This document shows positions 55,752 through 64,000 of a stretch of DNA of 64,000 bases, piece by piece. Position 1 is the first letter of the stretch. Each line of letters begins with the position of its first letter. A program made the translations under genes and the position numbers. Under the pieces are notes generated by a model. That model did no database searches and had not been told where the DNA came from. It was given only the letters and a program-made list of their open reading frames with translations. Location: NCBI GenBank assembly GCA_037575805.1, contig JAZHPD010000011.1, positions 558,001 through 622,000 on the forward strand. Direction: 5' to 3'. The stretch is from Lecanicillium sp. G3. Taxonomy: Eukaryota; Ascomycota; Sordariomycetes; Hypocreales; Cordycipitaceae.

Positions 55752-57021
55752 ATGAAGCGTCAAGCCGTTCGTCAATTTCGCAGGGCCCTGCCGGTCCTGC
55801 AAACGCCCCGTGCCGCTGCTGTCGCTCTGCCACTGCACGCGTCTCGCTGCTACTCGACACACCCTCCCAACGCCAAACTCAACCTGCCTGTCGAATATTC
55901 TTCTACTCCGCTATTATCGCACACCGCAGACGCGGTCCAGAAGAACAAAGAGATTCCCACCGAGGTTCGCAATGGCCCTACCAAGAAGCTGAACCTGTTC
56001 CAGGCCGTCAACGATGCTCTTGGCACGGCCCTTGCAGAGGATGATTCGGTTGTGGTATTTGGAGAGGATGTCGCCTTTGGTGGCGTGTTTCGTTGCACAA
56101 TGCAGCTGGCTGAGACGCACGGCGCTGAGCGTGTCTTCAACACGCCGCTCTCTGAGCAGGGTATTCTTGGTTTTGGCATTGGCCTCGCTGCCGAGGGTAT
56201 GCGCCCCGTTGCGGAGATCCAGTTTGCCGATTACGTCTACCCAGCCTTTGATCAGATTGTCAATGAGGCTTGCAAGATGAGATACCGTGACGGCTCGAAC
56301 GGCCGTGGCGCCGGCAGCCTGACGGTCCGCATGCCTTGCGGTGGTGTCGGCCACGGTGCTCTTTACCACTCACAGTCGCCCGAGAGCCTGTTCACTCATG
56401 TTCCTGGCGTCCGCGTCATTATGCCCAGATCACCGATTCAAGCCAAGGGTCTTTTGCTCTCCGCAATCCGCAGCAACGACCCCTGCATCTTCATGGAGCC
56501 CAAGATTCTCTACCGTGCTGCCGTTGAGCAGGTCCCCGTCGGCGCTTACGAGCTCCCCCTCTCCAAGGCCGAGGTGCTCAAGGAGGGCAGCGACGTTACC
56601 GTCATTTCATACGGCCAGCCTCTGTACTACTGCATTGAGGCCATTCGCCAGCTGGAGGCCCAACTCGGCAATGTTTCCATCGAGCTGATCGATCTTCGCA
56701 CCGTCCACCCCTTTGACAGAGAGACCGTCTTTGAAAGTGTCAAGAAGACTGGCAGAGTCATGATTGTGCACGAGGCGTACCAAAACGCCGGCATTGGCTC
56801 TGAAGTTGCCGCTGCAATCCAGGAAAACCCAGACACTTTCAACAGACTAGAGGCCCCTGTTCGCCGCGTGGCTGGCTGGGACGTTCACAACTCGTTGGCA
56901 TTCGAGAAATTCCATCTTCCGGATATTGCGAGTAAGTACTACAAAAGCGTTGTATACAACCGCGTCATACTAATAATACACAGGAGTTTACGACAACATC
57001 AAGAAGCTTCTCAACTACTAA
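55752..57021 (+). CDS. BCKDHB: Branched-chain 2-oxo acid dehydrogenase E1 beta subunit, mitochondrial
   Basis: Exons 55752-56931 and 56984-57021 give 405 aa; the second codes only VYDNIKKLLNY plus the split arginine. Residues 1-38 are rich in Arg, Ala and Ser without acids (MKRQAVRQFRRALPVL...), a mitochondrial import signal. The transketolase-like domain has LNLFQAVNDALGTAL, VVVFGEDVAFGGVFRCT, RVFNTPLSEQGILGFGIG and PVAEIQFADYVYPAFDQI, which distinguish the branched-chain enzyme from pyruvate dehydrogenase E1 beta. The C-terminal transketolase domain has IELIDLRTVHPFD and VHEAYQNAGIGSEVAA. With E1 alpha it decarboxylates the oxo acids of Leu, Ile and Val using thiamine diphosphate. The other subunits are not in this window. 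Confidence 0.97.
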
Positions 57022-57383
57022 GCACCAATCATTTCATGTTATTAGCGAACTGCAGTGGCATTTGTAAAGACTAGAATTGTCGCACAAAATAGAATATGCT
57101 CAGGCAAAATAAAAATGAGAAAAATTATAACATTCTGCAGCATTGATGTACCTTGCTCAATTGAAAATGTATTGAAACAATACTGATGCGTTTACCAGCT
57201 TATCATCGTAGCACCGAGCGCCAGGCCGTACCCCTCCACCTGGTTTTGTCGTGGTGCCCCGCCCGTGTCACGCCTCCACAGGTTACGCCATCAACAAGCT
57301 CCTGTCTTTCGGTCACGGAGCTAGTTCTCGGTTCAAGAAGCATCCAAGAAAGCAGTCCGACCGATATTCTGTGCATACCAGAA
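57022..57383. other. Intergenic region between BCKDHB and the capping protein gene
   Basis: This 362-base gap is AT-rich just after the BCKDHB stop (AATAAAAAT-like signals near 57090-57125), then GC-richer before the next start. It fits a 3' UTR and a short promoter. Confidence 0.6.
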
Positions 57384-58562
57384 ATGTCGCAACTCGAGAC
57401 CGTCTCCTCATTCATCGAGGGGGCTCCCCCCGGCGAGGTGAGCCTTGCTACCCCTCTCCCCGCCAATTGCGCGCAACTAGGAAGCTAACCACCGCCTTTC
57501 GACAGCTCGCCGACGTCGTCGCCGGTATGAACCAGTCGGAATTGTCCGATGCAATGGATGGAAATCTAATGATAATTTGGCTTTGCAGATATCAAGACGC
57601 TCACATCGGGGTCGCCGAACCTCGTATCGCAGCTCGAACCGGCCTTTCGAAAATACAACGAGGAGCAGCTGATTACGGTCAAGCTGCCAGGTAGCAGCCA
57701 GTCGGTGAGAACACATTGTTCACTATGGGCGGGGTTGAATTGGAGCTGATATGAGGCATATCCAGGTTCTTGTCAGCGAACATAACTCGCTGGGTGACGG
57801 CCGATACTACGATGTCGAGAGCTCATCAAGCTTCGCGTTCGACCACACCACGCAGGTTCGTCAGATCGTACAATGTGGGGATTGAATGACAGCTGACAAC
57901 CCTCAAGAAAGCCAGCGCGGTACAAAGCCACACAATTGAGGGCGCGCAAACCGACCTGACGTATGTGCAACCGGAAAGGATTCAAAGCGCTATTGCTGAG
58001 ATTGTGATAGGAAATCGACGTTGAAGAGCCTGGGCACATACATTTCAGAGCACTTCCCCAATGCCGCGTACGGCGTCTACCCGATCGAGTCCGACTCCAA
58101 GATTGCCATTATCATTGTGGCCAACAAATACAGCCCCAACAACTTTTGGTGAGGATGCGTCTTGATAAAAGCAGATAAACAGCGCTATGGGCGTGGGCTG
58201 ACATTCGAAACAGGAACGGCCGTTGGAGATCTGTCTATACGTTCGACCCCTCTGCGGGATCGCTGGAAGGCACCATCAAAGTTGACGTCCACTACTACGA
58301 AGACGGCAACGTGCGTCTGCAGACCAACAAGGCAGTTTCTGTCTCTATCCCGTCAGGCACGGGAGCGGGCATAGCCAAGGAGATCTCGTCGACGGAGAAG
58401 AAGTACCAAGAGGAGCTGAACAAGGGGTTCGTCAGTCTTAGCGAGGGCGCGTTCAAGGGCCTGCGCAGGCAGCTGCCGGTGACGCGACAAAAGATTGAGT
58501 GGGACAAGGTTACGGGCTACAGACTCGGGCAGGATATCGGCGGTGGCTCATCGAAGCGGTAG
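57384..58562 (+). CDS. CAP1: F-actin-capping protein subunit alpha
   Basis: Seven exons (57384-57437, 57506-57524, 57589-57704, 57766-57855, 57908-57960, 58011-58148, 58214-58562) give 272 aa, a normal length for the family. The second exon is a 19-base microexon, and the fifth starts after an AAG rather than CAG acceptor. The family pattern is continuous only when all six introns are removed: SSFIEGAPPGELADVVADIK, PAFRKYNEEQLITVKLPG, FPNAAYGVYPIESDSKIAIIIVANKYSPNNFWNGRWRS and VDVHYYEDGNVRLQTNK. With the beta subunit it caps the barbed ends of actin filaments at cortical patches. The basic C-terminus (SSKR) fits the filament-binding tail. Confidence 0.97.
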
Positions 58563-60097
58563 AGTATCGTTTGTGCGTTGGACGCGGCATCTCGATCGTG
58601 AGATCTCGACCGTGAGCCTACTTCAGTTGGCAAGCAAATGGTAGGCCTATATCGGCCAGTGAAAGTCATGCTGGACGTTGGTAAAAGGGATAGACTGCAA
58701 TCTACAATTATATGAGTAGGACTTTTCTCTCTCAAGCGCTGTGACTACCAGACTGCAAGGCGAAATGTGTCCCATGGGCCGGGAGACACGGAACCCAATG
58801 TGGGCATGGCGGCATGACACTCCACGTATGAGATGTTTGGCGCAAAAGTATTCGTCGGCGGTACCACTGACGGCATGCACAGCTAACGTCACGTGTACAT
58901 GATATACACGAGCTTTGTGTGAGTGAATTGCTCTTGGTAATAAGATATGGCTGGCAGTGACGACTGTGACTACCCGTGCTCCATATCCGTGTGATCGGAA
59001 TCGGGAAAGAAAACGCCGGGCCGGGGCGGTACCTTTTCCACGCAATGCGGGGAGGAAAAGGCTAGTTGAGCTGGTGCTGGGAAAAGAGACGGGAGATGCA
59101 CAGCGACAGGGAAACAAAAGGAGAGATGAGAGCTGACAGGAGAACCGGAAAATGCACATGTGACTCGGAATATGCTGGTCAATGTCATATAGACAGGTTC
59201 CCCAGATTGCTTTGGCCCGTTTGGCGAGCGAGTCATTATTAATGGGAGAGGGGACTTCGGCGCGCGGCGTATCAAGAGAGTTCCGTTCGGGGAGTTGGGG
59301 AGAGTCCGGCGCTGGGGTAGCCCTGTAGGTACTGTAGCTCGGTACCTGTACGCTGTACAGGGCGGCGGGCACACCGGAAAATGGTGTGAGGATTGGTGCA
59401 GCCAGTCTTACGGGAAAGGGAATATATACGGCGAATTCAGGCAGCTTGTAACCTGATCTGATAGAGTGGCCAAACTGTTTGCTTGCTGCGTGGTAATCAC
59501 TATCTCAGGCAGAGGCCGGCAGGTTGGCTGGCTGGCTGGCTCGGCCGACTGCGAATAAAAATGGCGAGTCGGCACTGGGTAAGCCGCAATTTCCGCCTCT
59601 GCCATTGGCCAAAACCCCCCCTGCCGCCCTGCTTGCCCGCTAAGACACTGTGGACACGCGGTGCAAGGTTAGCCGGGGGCTCGCTTTAATTGCACTGTGG
59701 GCGCCCGCCTTCCGCTCTGTTGGGGACACTTTTACAGTGAGAGAGGGCGCTATCTGGCACCTGGTCTGACCCGGAACTGCCAGACCCTTTTTCCTGCTAC
59801 TGGTAGGCTGGCCGGCAAGAGAGCGAGCGCAACCACACCACTTCCGTATTACCTGTACTTTGGTTGCGCTGCTGCCGGACTGCTTGCTGATCTGACTTCC
59901 ACACCCTTCTTCATCCCATCCTTTTTTCTACAACCCACCCCATCTTCTGTTCATTTCTGCGACGCCAGCCTTCTCTTCTCTCCTTCGCCCTGCTGATTTC
60001 GTGCTTTTACTCGGTCGATATTCGCATTCATTGAACGACAGTTCTCGCGACCCAGCACCCCTATACCATCCCCCGTCCGAACCGAACGAAAAAAAAA
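58563..60097. other. Intergenic region upstream of cytochrome b5
   Basis: About 1.5 kb. It contains a perfect inverted repeat CCTGTAC-GCT-GTACAGG at 59345-59361 and a GGCTGGCTGGCT run near 59524-59540. The last 200 bases are C/T-rich, like a fungal leader, and an A tract abuts the start codon. No gene is seen. Confidence 0.6.
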
Positions 60098-60729
60098 ATG
60101 TCTGCCACCAAGGAGTTCACCCTTCAGGATGTTGCTGAGCACAACACCAAGAAGGATCTCTTCCTCGTAGTCCACGACAAGATCTACGACTGCACCAAGT
60201 TCATTGACGAGCACCCGTGAGTTTTCCCCTGCGCGCGAGCTACGTCCGCGGAGCGAGGTTCCGGCCTGTCGCTAGACAACGGCTGCGCTCCCCGCTTGCC
60301 GTGAGTGCATATGCTGACATCCCAATGCAGTGGTGGTGAGGAAGTCATCCTTGATGTCGCTGGTCAGGACGCCACCGAGGCTTTCGAGGACGTCGGCCAC
60401 AGTGACGAGGCCCGTGAGACCCTCGACGAGCTCCTCGTCGGTACCCTCAAGCGCCAGGTAAGCATCACCCCCATGCACTTGCACTTTCCGCCTGAACTTC
60501 CAAGGCGCGACCATGCCATCTGCACTTCGATTTCGGCTCGCTAACCCTCACGCTCCAGCCCGGCGACCCTGCTCCCCGCGCCGCTCCCGCTGCCAAGGCC
60601 ATCAACAACGGCAGCGCCGATAGCACCGGTCTCGGCATCGGCCTGTACGGCATCGTCCTCGTCGGCGGCCTCCTCGGTTACATTGGCTACCAGTACCTCC
60701 AGAACCAGCAACAACAGCAGACCGCATAA
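60098..60729 (+). CDS. CYB5: Cytochrome b5, tail-anchored
   Basis: Exons 60098-60216, 60331-60457 and 60559-60729 give 138 aa. The heme domain occupies residues 5-80: HPGG supplies axial ligand H39 (the codon for P40 is split by the first intron) and VGHSDEA supplies H63. A linker rich in Ala and Pro is followed by one hydrophobic helix (about 106-127) and a short Gln-rich tail, the layout of a tail-anchored ER protein. It passes electrons from NADH-cytochrome b5 reductase to fatty-acid desaturases, sterol enzymes and some P450s. Confidence 0.97.
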
Positions 60730-61501
60730 GCGTGCTTTGGGGGAGGGGTCGAAATTCTGCGGTACTAGCATGGCAGGCTGTTGGGCGGCGGGTTCAAAAC
60801 TTGCCATCTAGCAGCCCTGCCGGGGAAGAAAAATCAGGAGTAAAAGGGGTATTTGCATAATGTTCAAGTGTTGAACGTGAACGAGGGCCTTCGCGTCAGA
60901 CCCCCCTGCGCTTCATGTGAATACGCGCATTGGGTCGGCTGGGCGTTTTTTGATAGAACGGCGCGCGCGCAATTGATGCTCCGCCTCCGGCGCCGGTCCT
61001 TCTGGATGGGATCTGGGGCGCTGGCTGGCGGGAGCCTGTGATTTAGATTTTCGCGTTTTAGATACAATGGTTTTAATCGATGATGCATGTTGCCATATCA
61101 CGTCTATCTGTCCTGTCCTACGTAAGTGACATGTTGAACTCCAGCAAGTAGTTACGCAGACGGGCCAATACTGTATTCGTATTCGGTTACGGCTCGCACG
61201 CGGCCGATGCCTGCGTCTGACAAAGACAGGCGCACCAGCCACAGTGACCCTTTGCGCCACAACACACTAGCCACATCTGAGTGTCTGCCTTGAAACGCCC
61301 GCTTGCCAACCTATCCAGACAGCAGCTTGTCCAACTTCATCCTCCGCTGCAAAAAGCAGAAACCCCAACCACCATCACTCCTCCATCCGTCAAACCTCGT
61401 CCTCGAAAGCCCGCCATCGACAGAAAACACCTCCCAACAACCTTCTCCTCCCACCACATCCCGGCCCGACGCTGTCGCAGCGCCAACCTCGACCAGCAGC
61501 C
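60730..61501. other. Intergenic region between CYB5 and the TFIIE beta gene
   Basis: About 770 bases with the 3' UTR of CYB5, then a GC-rich patch near 60960-61040, then the C-rich leader of the next gene. No gene is seen. Confidence 0.6.
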
Positions 61502-62404
61502 ATGTCGTCCTACCTGGAAAAGCAGTCGGCCGCCTTCAAGGGCACGCTGGCGTCGGCGGCGTCGAAGCTGTCGAACCCCATGAGCACCAAGGCCGCCTCG
61601 CTCGCGCCGCCTTCGCCGTCCCCGTCTGCAGCCTCGGACAGCGCGGCCGCGACGCCGACGACCAAGCGGAAGCGCGATGCGCAGCCAGAGGTGTACTCGC
61701 AGCCGCAGCTGACGGGCTACGGGCAGGACGTGAAGTCGCACATGAAGTTCGCGGTGGACTACCTCAAGGCCAAGGGGACGGTCAAGACGATGACGGACAT
61801 CATCGACCACCTGAGCCTGCGGGCGCAGTCGGACGAGCACAAGCAGGAGCTGGCGGGGGGCCTGCGCGGGCACCCGCGCGTCGAGTGGAAGCCGGACGCG
61901 AGCCTCAGCGAGCAGACCTGGCGGACGGGCCAGTACAGCTACCGCCCCGTGGTGCCGGGCGTCAAGGACGGCACCTCGCTGATTGCGTACCTGCAGCGGA
62001 AGACGGACGCGTCGAGCCTCGCGGTGCGCGACCTCAAGGACGGCTGGCCGGACTGCGAGGACACGCTGGCGCGGCTGGAGTCGCAGCACAAGATCCTGGT
62101 GACGCGGACGAACCGCGAAGGGCTGGCGCGGCACGTGTGGCTGGACGACGCGTCGCTGCACCACGACGTGCAGCCCGAGTTCCAGGCCATGTGGCGGCGC
62201 GTGCAGATTCCCAGCGTCGACGACATGCACAGGAAGCTGGTGAGCGTGGGGCAGAAGCCGACGAGCGAGGACCCGCGCAAGGCGGCGGCCGCGGCGGGCG
62301 TGAAGCCCAAGCAGCAGAAGAAGCGGGCGAGCAAGCGCGGCGGGAAGATGACGAACACGCACATGCAGCACCTGATGCAGGACTTTAGCAATCTCCGGCG
62401 ATAG
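61502..62404 (+). CDS. TFA2: Transcription initiation factor IIE subunit beta (TFA2)
   Basis: This is an intronless frame of 300 aa; yeast Tfa2 has 328. A Ser/Ala/Pro-rich N-terminus carries a KRKR basic patch. From about 75 the winged-helix core begins (MKFAVDYLKAKGTVKTMTDIIDHLSL), followed by a second one (YSYRPVVPGVKDGTSLIAYLQRKTDASSLAVRDLKDGWPDCEDTLARLESQHKI as the continuous region at roughly 145-200). The C-terminus is highly basic (KQQKKRASKRGGK) and ends MQDFSNLRR. TFIIE beta pairs with TFIIE alpha to recruit and regulate TFIIH at RNA polymerase II promoters. Coding sequence is very GC-rich. Confidence 0.93.
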   Translation: MSSYLEKQSAAFKGTLASAASKLSNPMSTKAASLAPPSPSPSAASDSAAATPTTKRKRDAQPEVYSQPQLTGYGQDVKSHMKFAVDYLKAKGTVKTMTDIIDHLSLRAQSDEHKQELAGGLRGHPRVEWKPDASLSEQTWRTGQYSYRPVVPGVKDGTSLIAYLQRKTDASSLAVRDLKDGWPDCEDTLARLESQHKILVTRTNREGLARHVWLDDASLHHDVQPEFQAMWRRVQIPSVDDMHRKLVSVGQKPTSEDPRKAAAAAGVKPKQQKKRASKRGGKMTNTHMQHLMQDFSNLRR

Positions 62405-64000
62405 GTGTGTGCGTGGGTGTGTGTGTGTGTGTGTGTGTTTGGAAAGAGGGGATGCATAGACGGGAGAAGAAGCGAGGCGTTGAAGATGTGGAGGGGAGTG
62501 GTGTATTATACAAAAGGCATTTTTCTGTTCTATTTTTTTTAACATTCTGGGGATTTTTGGATGTGTTTTACTCTGCGGGCGTTACGAGACTTAATTACAT
62601 TTCTTCTTTTCTTTTCTGCTCTGGCATTTGAATTATGGGAGGAAAAAGAAGGATTGCAGAGCAGGGGGATATCAAAACTGGTGAAGACGAGGAACGAGAA
62701 AAGGAAATACTTTGTTATGGGATCACTACTAGAATGGATGACAGCCTGGAAAAAGACACTGGGCTTTTATGGTATACAGAGGTACCAGATATACAAAATA
62801 GAAATCAATAAGCGACGACGCTATCCATCAACGACTTGGTCTTACAGGTACAGTGAAACGGCTGGCCGTGTGTATATGGGATATACTATATACCTGTGTG
62901 TCGGGTTGTGTCGTGACAGCTACCCTCACGGTGAATTCAAGCCGATCTACCACGTTACGGCAGGTTACGTGCGTAAGATATATAGGCCATTATGGATGTT
63001 ATCACTTTCTTATAATGTCTGGATATATTATTGGCGCTGTATTACTATATCAATATAAGATACATATATCCGAGGAGCTTTATACATATTTATAAGAATT
63101 ATAATACATCGCCGTTTATAAATATATACTATAGTACCAAATATTATGTAATTTAAACTTTTAATAAGAGAAATTATGTATAAAGTGCGAGTTCGTAGCA
63201 ATTGTGCCTTGAGTTTGGGTGGGCATGCACGCCCTTTTTTGGCGGTTGCGATGCCGCTTTTGGAGGGCAAACTCGCGAAGCGCTGGCCGCTTGTTAAGCC
63301 TCCCACACCACCATAACTGTTTAAGCGCACTCCACTCAGCTGCGCTTATTATTTTTAATAGTAACTATGGAAATCGCCTGAGCACGCGATAGAAGACGAG
63401 ATGCGAGGCCAAAATCGCACCGTGAGATGGATTTTCGACAGAGTTAAAACTAAAGATCGATTAAATTGAATTAAATAGCCTTAGCTTTTAGGACCGCATA
63501 TTCGAGCAAAGAAGAAACAATAGTAAAATATCGCAGGCTACAGTCGTGTCAAAGATTGTTGCAAGTCGCCGCTGGACTGACTGTGTGGTGCCGCTGTGAA
63601 AAGAAATACATAGGCTTTCTAATTAAAATGGCTGCGTAATGAACAAAGAACTGTTTCTTATTCGTCCGTTTCAAACGAGAAAGAATTGTTATAGTTGACG
63701 TGAATCTTGATCTACTTAGGCTGCCTTGCTCATCGTCTTGGAAACTCTACGCATCTGCGAGGCTTATAAGACGCGATCTCCCGCCTCGTGTCTAGATTGG
63801 CCACGACATCCTGAAGCGCTGCCGGCGTTCCTCAACCCTCATTGAGCTATGTGCAAGGTGCCTCCATCGGTGAGAACCACCAAGCAATAGCCACAGTTCT
63901 ATGCTCTTCACTGTTCGCGTACTGCAACGAGAAAGTGGTGGAACGGTGTTTGCAGGCAAAATCATAAATTAGGCCTTCGACCCGCCGGTGGGGATCTTGA
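62405..64000. other. 3' flank and AT-rich right margin, no gene seen
   Basis: Directly after the TFIIE beta stop there is a GT microsatellite (62417-62438). From about 62950 to 63180 the DNA is strongly AT-rich with many TA steps, unlike the rest of the window. A GC-richer patch follows (63185-63350), with an inverted repeat of 8-base arms at 63322-63329 and 63341-63348. The pattern fits a decayed, possibly RIP-mutated, repeat, but I cannot identify the element. Confidence 0.5.
62417..62438. repeat. GT dinucleotide microsatellite
   Basis: About eleven GT units lie just downstream of the TFIIE beta stop codon. Confidence 0.95.

Noticed and set aside
1..64000. tRNA, rRNA and CRISPR features
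   Set aside because: I looked for GTTCRANNC-type T-arms with pairing stems on both strands and for regularly spaced repeats. Matches such as those near 9788 and 14745 do not form a T-stem, and no spaced repeat array is present.

Overview
The window is nuclear DNA of a filamentous ascomycete, most likely a sordariomycete and probably Hypocreales. The signs are GC-rich coding regions, short introns of roughly 50-200 bases with GT..AG ends and CTAAC/CTGAC-like branch sites, long pyrimidine-rich leaders, and gene families typical of Pezizomycotina (NLR-like ankyrin protein, DHA1 transporters, HMT1-type ABC transporter, ThrE-domain PRM10, TLC protein). The genus cannot be named from the sequence alone. 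I see no prophage, CRISPR array, rRNA or tRNA gene.

Layout. 1-4478: repeat-rich, pyrimidine-rich upstream DNA. 4479-6247 (+): triple-RRM protein of the NGR1/NAM8/Csx1 type. 7538-8197 (+): GNAT acetyltransferase. 11700-12221 (+): unrecognised acidic/lysine-rich small gene with ambiguous splicing. 12598-16744: both subunits of the pyridoxal 5'-phosphate synthase, PDX1 (-) and PDX2 (+), divergently arranged. 16944-18780 (-): ankyrin protein with a STAND-like N-terminus. 19311-19586 (-): possible small secreted precursor. 19772-21508 (-): sugar transporter. 23190-24843 (-): DHA1 drug/polyamine-type transporter. 26630-28455 (+): M20 carboxypeptidase of the CPS1 type. 28922-31602 (+): HMT1-type ABC transporter. 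33682-36516 (-): PRM10-like ThrE protein. 36517-42221: 5.7 kb with no gene I can support. 42222-51729: four minus-strand genes in a row (DUF2828/vWA protein, TLC plus Lgt-like membrane protein, membrane-anchored methyltransferase, second DHA1 transporter). 53054-62404: a housekeeping block holding the membrane-anchored GH5 exo-glucanase (-), then BCKDH E1-beta, F-actin capping protein alpha, cytochrome b5 and TFIIE-beta (all +). 62405-64000: increasingly AT-rich DNA that looks like a degraded repeat margin.

Functional links. PDX1 and PDX2 make one enzyme (synthase plus glutaminase) for vitamin B6 and could be co-regulated from the 2.4 kb between them. exgD and BCKDHB are divergent across 544 bases. 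The TLC-Lgt-like protein, the methyltransferase and the DHA1 transporter are neighbours on one strand, all membrane-linked, and may form a small lipid-modifying or metabolite cluster; this is inference from position only.

Intron borders were placed by hand, by requiring GT..AG ends, a continuous frame and sensible protein sequence across each junction. Every gene model given sums to a whole number of codons.
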